64,000 bases of DNA, taken from Ailurus styani. Taxonomy: Eukaryota; Chordata; Mammalia; Carnivora; Ailuridae. Below the pieces are notes generated by a model. That model was given only the letters and a program-made list of their open reading frames with translations, did no database searches and was not told the DNA's origin. Shown in pieces: positions 59,267 to 64,000 of this stretch. How positions within the stretch are numbered: the stretch's first letter is position 1; each line of letters opens with the position of its first letter. The position numbers were made by a program, and so were the translations under genes. Where the stretch lies: positions 4,608,850-4,672,849 of the forward strand of contig LNAC01000064.1 of the NCBI GenBank assembly GCA_002007465.1, given 5' to 3'.

Positions 59267-62200
59267 ATAAAGTCATCCAAAAAGAAAAATCTAATGGAAT
59301 AGACTGCCTTCTTTTATTTAAGTTGCGTGATAGACTTTTGTTAACTCTCTATGGGAATGTTTATTTCTAACTTAGGAATGGGTTAATTTCCAAAACTTTG
59401 AGTGTGGAGCCAGACAGACATTTTACCATAGGTTTTTAGGCCGGCCTGTAAAAGACACTTAAAATTATGATGTATCTGAAATGCATTGAAAATTAAACCA
59501 CTGTGTAGAAGAGTAGATTTCAAGTTTCAAATTGGGGTATTCCTGTCATAAAACTGAAGATTGCTGCTCCTACCACTTCCTTATGTCCTCCATTTGGGAA
59601 TAGAAAAGTATCAGTTAGGGACTGAATTTGGCTGTATGTACCCCAAAACCCAAATAATACTGGTTTTAACAAAATAGGATTAATTTCTTTTCTCATTTAA
59701 CAAGAAATCCAAAAACAGTATCCTGCATTGGTAGAGTGATTTCATGTTGTCATTAGAGATCCTTTCTGTAACACCGTCTTTGAGGTGTTAATCTTCCGTT
59801 GTCCTCCTGCTTACAGAATAACTGCTAAATCTTCAGCTATCAAGTCTGCATTCCAGGCAGGAAGAAAGAGCAAGAAGAAACAGGGTGGGGTAGAACCCAT
59901 ATCAAGAAAATAGAGCTTTTCCAGAAACCCTCCTCTTTTGTGTCATTGGCCAGAATTGTTTTACCTGGCCATTCCTCTCCTCAAAGAAGGGAGGATCTAT
60001 AGATGGTAGGTAGGCAGATTTTTCACTTTGAGACACTGGGACTCTATTGCTGGCTCATATGTCTTGGGATAGAAGCTCCTGATTAAGACATGGTTAGGAC
60101 CAGCACAGGACTGTTGGGAATGTAAGTGTAGATTTCCGGAATGAAATTTCTTAGTGATATTTTTTTCTTTTGGTCTGTCTCTTCCCTTTTTATTGTCTCT
60201 ACTCATTTCTGACCATGCTTTTACTCTTCTGACTCGGTGCAGACAGGAATACTATCTGGCTTTATCTTTTTCCTTACTCTGCATCTCTAAAGAAGTGCCT
60301 GCCTAGACCATCTTACTTTTTGTTGTGAAGGTTTTTATAAAAGACTGAAGTTTCCCCCCCACTTTATTCTCTGTATTGGGAAAGCAACTTAAGAAATTTT
60401 ATTTTTCTTCTCCCCTTTCCTGTGCATGTTGCTGCTCTTAAAATGTAAGCCATTTTGGAATAGCTACTCTGTAAATATTAGTTTCCAATAAGAAAAGATT
60501 AATCTTGTATTTACTCAGATATAGAGGTCTGAACTAAGAGTCACTGATATATCCAAAGATCCCCGACTGTTTCAGTGCAGCGCCAGGACATTGGTGAAGA
60601 TTCTGGGTTGAAGAGTTTCATACCTCCTAGGTGAGGAGAAAACAAGGAAGGCTGTCTAGAGTCTCTGTGAGGAAGCCAGTGTTGACTGGAGGGAAGGGGA
60701 GGGAACTAAGAGCAGCGTGAGCCTGGCCTGGTGGGGGAAGCCCGGAGGAGCAGGCATCAGGGAGTGGTATTTTCCTCAGTGGATTCATGATGTCATCATA
60801 TGTTTTGGGGTGTTTTTTGTTTTTTTCCTCAGAGTACCTCCATATACGAAATTTATTTTTTATAGAATGCTATCTATTAGTAATTGTGATCCTCATGGAT
60901 TTCTTACTGTCCCAGAAAGTAGTTCCCAGTGAAACCATTTTTACTCTCTCTGGTTCTGATTTTACTAAACATCGATAACCCTGTCTGGTACCAAATATCA
61001 GAGTTTTGAGAGCTTTGTGCATGTAACCCATCCTAAGACTAGCTGGTTCAAATAGGAACTTACAATACCAATAAATAATCCTGTTACAGAATTACTCTTA
61101 AAAGAAAAAAAGAAAAGAATATTGAGCAAAGAAAGGTTTTATTTGAGGGAGTATCTTTCTTCCCTCAGTCATTTGATTTACTCAGTTATTTTATGGAAAA
61201 TTTATTGAGCTTCACTTGTAATATTTTATTTTTTATTCTCATAAAAAGGGCACAGGTGGAGAATAATTGAGGTTAAATTCCTGGATTTATTTTAGAATAA
61301 AAGGTTGCCATAGGAACCAAATTTCAATTCTGAAGATTGAAAAAGATGTTTTACAGTGATGAGGCCCAGACACGAATCGAGGGTTTTTAAAATTTGTTGA
61401 AAATGTTAATGGAACGTACATGTCCCATCCAAATGTCAGTAATTTAACCTTGTCAGATTAACCAATTTCTTTTTTTTAACAGTAGGAGATTTTAAGGAAG
61501 AAAGTTGAAGATAAAGTATCATAAACACAGAATCTTTATATTCATGTATTTATCATTAAAATATACCTTTCTCCCATATTTTGTTCATTTTTAACATACC
61601 ACTGAAGTCTGCTCTGACAGGGGAATCTAAAGGCAGCTTAGGCTGTTATATTGATACACTGTCCCTCAGTGTATCTTTTTTCATGGATTTTGTATTTGAG
61701 ATATGAGAGTGTTCTATGTCCTGAAAGTTTACTATGAATATTGATGTTTTATACTGTCCTAATTGTGATGGAATGCCTCAGTATCTTTTCAGGGAGTACC
61801 ATTTGGGTCCCAGATGTTTTGTCACACTTATTTTCAAGCCTTCTAAAACCTGAGCAGCTCTAATTAGAGGATGAATCTTTAGATAAACAGTTTTTTGTTT
61901 CTTTTTTTCCCCTAACATATGCGTATTCTGAATATCAGATTCCTTCTGACTTTATTAGGACAAATCATTCTAAAAATTGTAGTAGTCACAATAATTTCTC
62001 AAATTTATTATTGCCGATACACAGTTGCTAGTAATGAAATACTAGCAGCCTCTACTAATTCAAAACTAATGATGTTGAAAAGCCACATACCATCCCATTA
62101 GCTCTTCCTCATGCCATCAATGTTGAACATCTGGGTGGATAATCAGAAACACTCATTGATGATCATAGTTATCTTATTTGTGAAATTATTTGGGTAAAGG

Positions 62201-62524
62201 ATTTGGGTTTCTGCATTAGGGAACTTATAGTTTAATGAAAAGGTAAACTCAAAAACGTATATAAAAGACATAATTCATAGGCTGAAAATAAAAAATAAAC
62301 ATTACTTTTACTAATAATTATTCTTGTTTGCTTACATTATATCATAATGACTCACTTGATCAGGGATTAAGTTCAAGCATCAAAACACCTATGAGAAAAT
62401 GAAAAAGGCCTCTGCGTAGGTATTAAAAAATAAGATCACTTGCAAATAAAAATCTGCAGATGCATAGAAAAAAACTTGGTTAACTTAAAAAGAATAGTTA
62501 CCCTAAAAACATATAATCAGCAGG

Positions 62525-63030
62525 GTCTTAAGATACTTGTACAACCCACGTTCATTGCAGCATTATTCACAATAATAATCACAAGATGGAAGTAACTCAG
62601 GTGTTCATTGCCAGATGAATGGATAAGCAAAATGTGACAGATACATACAATAGAATATTATTTAGTTTCAAAAGGAATTCTTTTTTTTAATGTAATGTTA
62701 GTCACCATATAGTACATCATTAGTTTTTTGATGTAGTGTTCCATGATTCCTTGTTTGCATATAACACCCAGTGCTCCATGCAATACCTGCCCTCCTTTAA
62801 TACCCATCACTGGGCTCACTCATCCTCCTTCCCCCCCTCCCCTCTAAAACCCTCAGTTTGTTTCTCAGAGTCCACAGTCTCTCATGGTTCATCTCCCCCT
62901 CTGATTTCCTCCCCTTCATTTTTCCCTTCCTTCTCCTAATGTCCTCCATGCTATTCCTTATGTTCCACAAGTAAGTGAAACCAACACATGCTACAACATG
63001 GATGAACCTTAAGGACATTGAGCTTTAGAA
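62525..63030 (+). mobile_element. old sense L1 piece split by another L1
   Basis: Sense L1 ORF2 3' text ('tcattgcagcattattcaca', 'gaatattatttagtttcaaa') up to 62677 resumes at 62986 with 'caacacatgctacaacatgg', the expected continuation. Confidence 0.8.
62678..62985 (-). mobile_element. L1 3' UTR, antisense, nested
   Basis: The T-run at the left is followed by 'gatgtagtgttccatgattc', 'aaccctcagtttgtttctca' and 'gctattccttatgttccaca', ending 'agtgaaacca'. It is about 310 bp, 5'-truncated, inserted into the sense L1. Confidence 0.88.
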
Positions 63031-63754
63031 CTTAGCTTTGGCTCTAGAACTGGTAGGTTTGAGGTAACAGTAACTCACCTCAGATGGAGGAGTCCAATAG
63101 GAAGCAGCAGGGAAATCAGAGATAGAACTTAGAAGCGAGCTTTAGAAATAAAAAACTGGTTTTCTGACTTAAAAAAAATGTTAGAACTCTAGAAATAGAA
63201 TTTAGAAATAAGGTCTGGGCTGAAGTGAGTTAGGAGTCAGATATAAATATGGTAGGTGAAACTATGGGAGTCCAGGGTGAGATGGAATCAGCTAGAAAGA
63301 CTAGAAGGAAGACATATAAGACAAACCCGGGTAAGTCCTTATAACTTCTTCAGTTTATAGTGGTGCACAATGACAGTAACAATGCAGGCTTACATATTTA
63401 CAACTAAACACTTAGGTTTTAAAATTTTACTTCATTTAACAAATTTCAAATGTACTTGAAATAATAAAGTTATGATAAAGATCCTTGCCAAAATTCTGAA
63501 ATGTTTCTACAATCTAAGTGTATTATAGATCTCTGCCTAGTCATTAGTTGAATTCTTATGTGGCCTGGCTATTTTTGTTTTTTCATTATTTCATTTTCCT
63601 TTGTTCTTCATTAAATTGACAGTGTTGGCCTTGAATCTGACTAGTGCAAATGTATTATATTGCTGAATAAAAAAAAATTTTCATACTTCAATAGGAACCA
63701 TACTTCTTTAAATATAAGAATTTATCCCCTCCTTGTATTCTTTGTTTACCTAAG

Positions 63755-63930
63755 GAAATGCAACTTCACCGCAAGTACAAAGACCGTCTTTCATGGACTA
63801 CTTTGATAAACAGGACTTCAAGAATAAGAGTCATGAAAACTGTAATCAAAACATGCATGAACCCTTCCCTATGTCCAAAAATGTTTTTCCTGATAACTGG
63901 AAAGTTCCTCAAGATGGAGACTTTGACTTT
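63755..63930 (+). CDS. STK3: STK3/MST2 exon: linker up to the SARAH boundary
   Basis: This 176-nt exon starts with the last two bases of a split Arg codon (A|GA) and then encodes 58 codons. The translation starts NATSPQVQRPSFMDYFDKQD, continues FKNKSHENCNQNMHEPFPMS and ends KNVFPDNWKVPQDGDFDF. This is the STK3 linker; STK4 differs strongly here. The Thr of RNATS corresponds to human Thr384, a reported AKT site (family knowledge). The donor TTT|gtaagt is strong. The exon stops just before the Leu-rich SARAH helix, which mediates homodimers and binding to SAV1 and RASSF proteins. That helix must be encoded downstream of the window. The frame is intact and joins cleanly to the previous exon. Confidence 0.97.
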
Positions 63931-64000
63931 GTAAGTACATTTTAATTCTTACATTTGTGTTTTATCCTTTTTCATTTTAGCATCACATGGAGAAGCACAG
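63931..64000 (+). other. STK3: STK3 intron start
   Basis: The sequence starts with a consensus donor (gtaagt) and then has 64 nt of T-rich intron up to the window edge. No further coding sequence is visible. Confidence 0.85.

Larger units (their letters stand above)
49108..63754 (+). other. STK3: STK3 intron, 14.6 kb
   Basis: This intron lies between the TM-motif exon and the last visible exon. It begins gtatgt and ends 'tttgtttacctaag'; an acceptor with A at -3 is less common than cag or tag. Listed repeats include SINEs, an L2, CR1/L3-like relics, L1 pieces and an inverted duplication. The stretches 49120-51370, 51620-52080, 53910-54460, 54680-55560, 56220-56940, 57150-57590, 57970-59060, 59290-62520 and 63040-63750 hold no gene I recognise. 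49480-49760 and 54970-55510 look like degraded old repeats. Confidence 0.88.

Noticed and set aside
61919..62101. 60-codon hydrophobic frame suggesting a nuclear mitochondrial insert
   Set aside because: No recognisable mitochondrial gene text, and the surrounding sequence looks like ordinary AT-rich intron.
10940..63930. Assignment to STK4 (MST1) instead of STK3
   Set aside because: VKNPEQ, KNAKPVSI, DELDS and the NATSPQVQRPSFMDYF linker match STK3. STK4 has different residues at each of these points.
1..64000. Dog or other canid origin
   Set aside because: SINE heads lack the canine 'atccctgggtggcgcagcgg' type. The copies instead have 'cgcctgggtggctcagtggg' with a 'gcctacttgtgatct' body. 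Species-level identity is still not proven.

Overview
This is nuclear DNA from a carnivoran mammal, most likely a mustelid. The evidence is 18 tRNA-Lys-type carnivore SINEs (CAN-SINE/SINEC), most with clear target-site duplications (TSDs). Several have the head 'cgcctgggtggctcagtggg' and a CT-rich stretch ending 'gcctacttgtgatct', which I associate with mustelids rather than dogs. Carnivore-type L1 3' ends occur as well. The DNA is AT-rich and intron-dominated, and it contains one run of 201 Ns (an assembly gap).

The only gene I can support is the middle-to-late part of STK3 (MST2, the Hippo-pathway kinase) on the + strand. Four coding exons join in frame: 10940-11077 (end of the kinase C-lobe), 14208-14333 (last kinase helix and start of the acidic linker), 48918-49107 (linker with the caspase site and seven Thr-Met phospho-docking motifs) and 63755-63930 (linker up to the edge of the SARAH domain). 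The N-lobe, catalytic loop and activation-loop exons lie upstream of the window, and the SARAH exon lies downstream. The encoded segment is 46 + 42 + 63 codons, one split Arg codon, then 58 codons.

Layout: 1-10939 is a partial intron holding old L2/MIR relics, two SINEs, two L1 fragments and a perfect 64-bp inverted duplication. 11078-14207 is a 3.1-kb intron. 14334-48917 is a 34.6-kb intron crowded with L1 pieces: an antisense L1 over 27.7-30.4 kb lies head-to-head with a sense L1 over 30.4-34.8 kb, and the sense copy was itself invaded by younger L1s and SINEs and contains the N gap. 49108-63754 is a 14.6-kb intron with a second inverted duplication (about 127 bp, placed inside an L2), CR1/L3-like relics and a nested L1 pair. 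63931-64000 is the start of the next intron.

I found no independent gene system, no structural RNA gene and no CRISPR array. The points most worth checking are the two short inverted templated duplications, an L1 insertion flanked by TSDs but lacking its 3' end and ORF1, and two tandem splice-site arrangements in STK3 (a 4-nt tandem donor and a 15-nt in-frame tandem acceptor). Repeat family names were assigned by eye, so subfamilies and edges are approximate.
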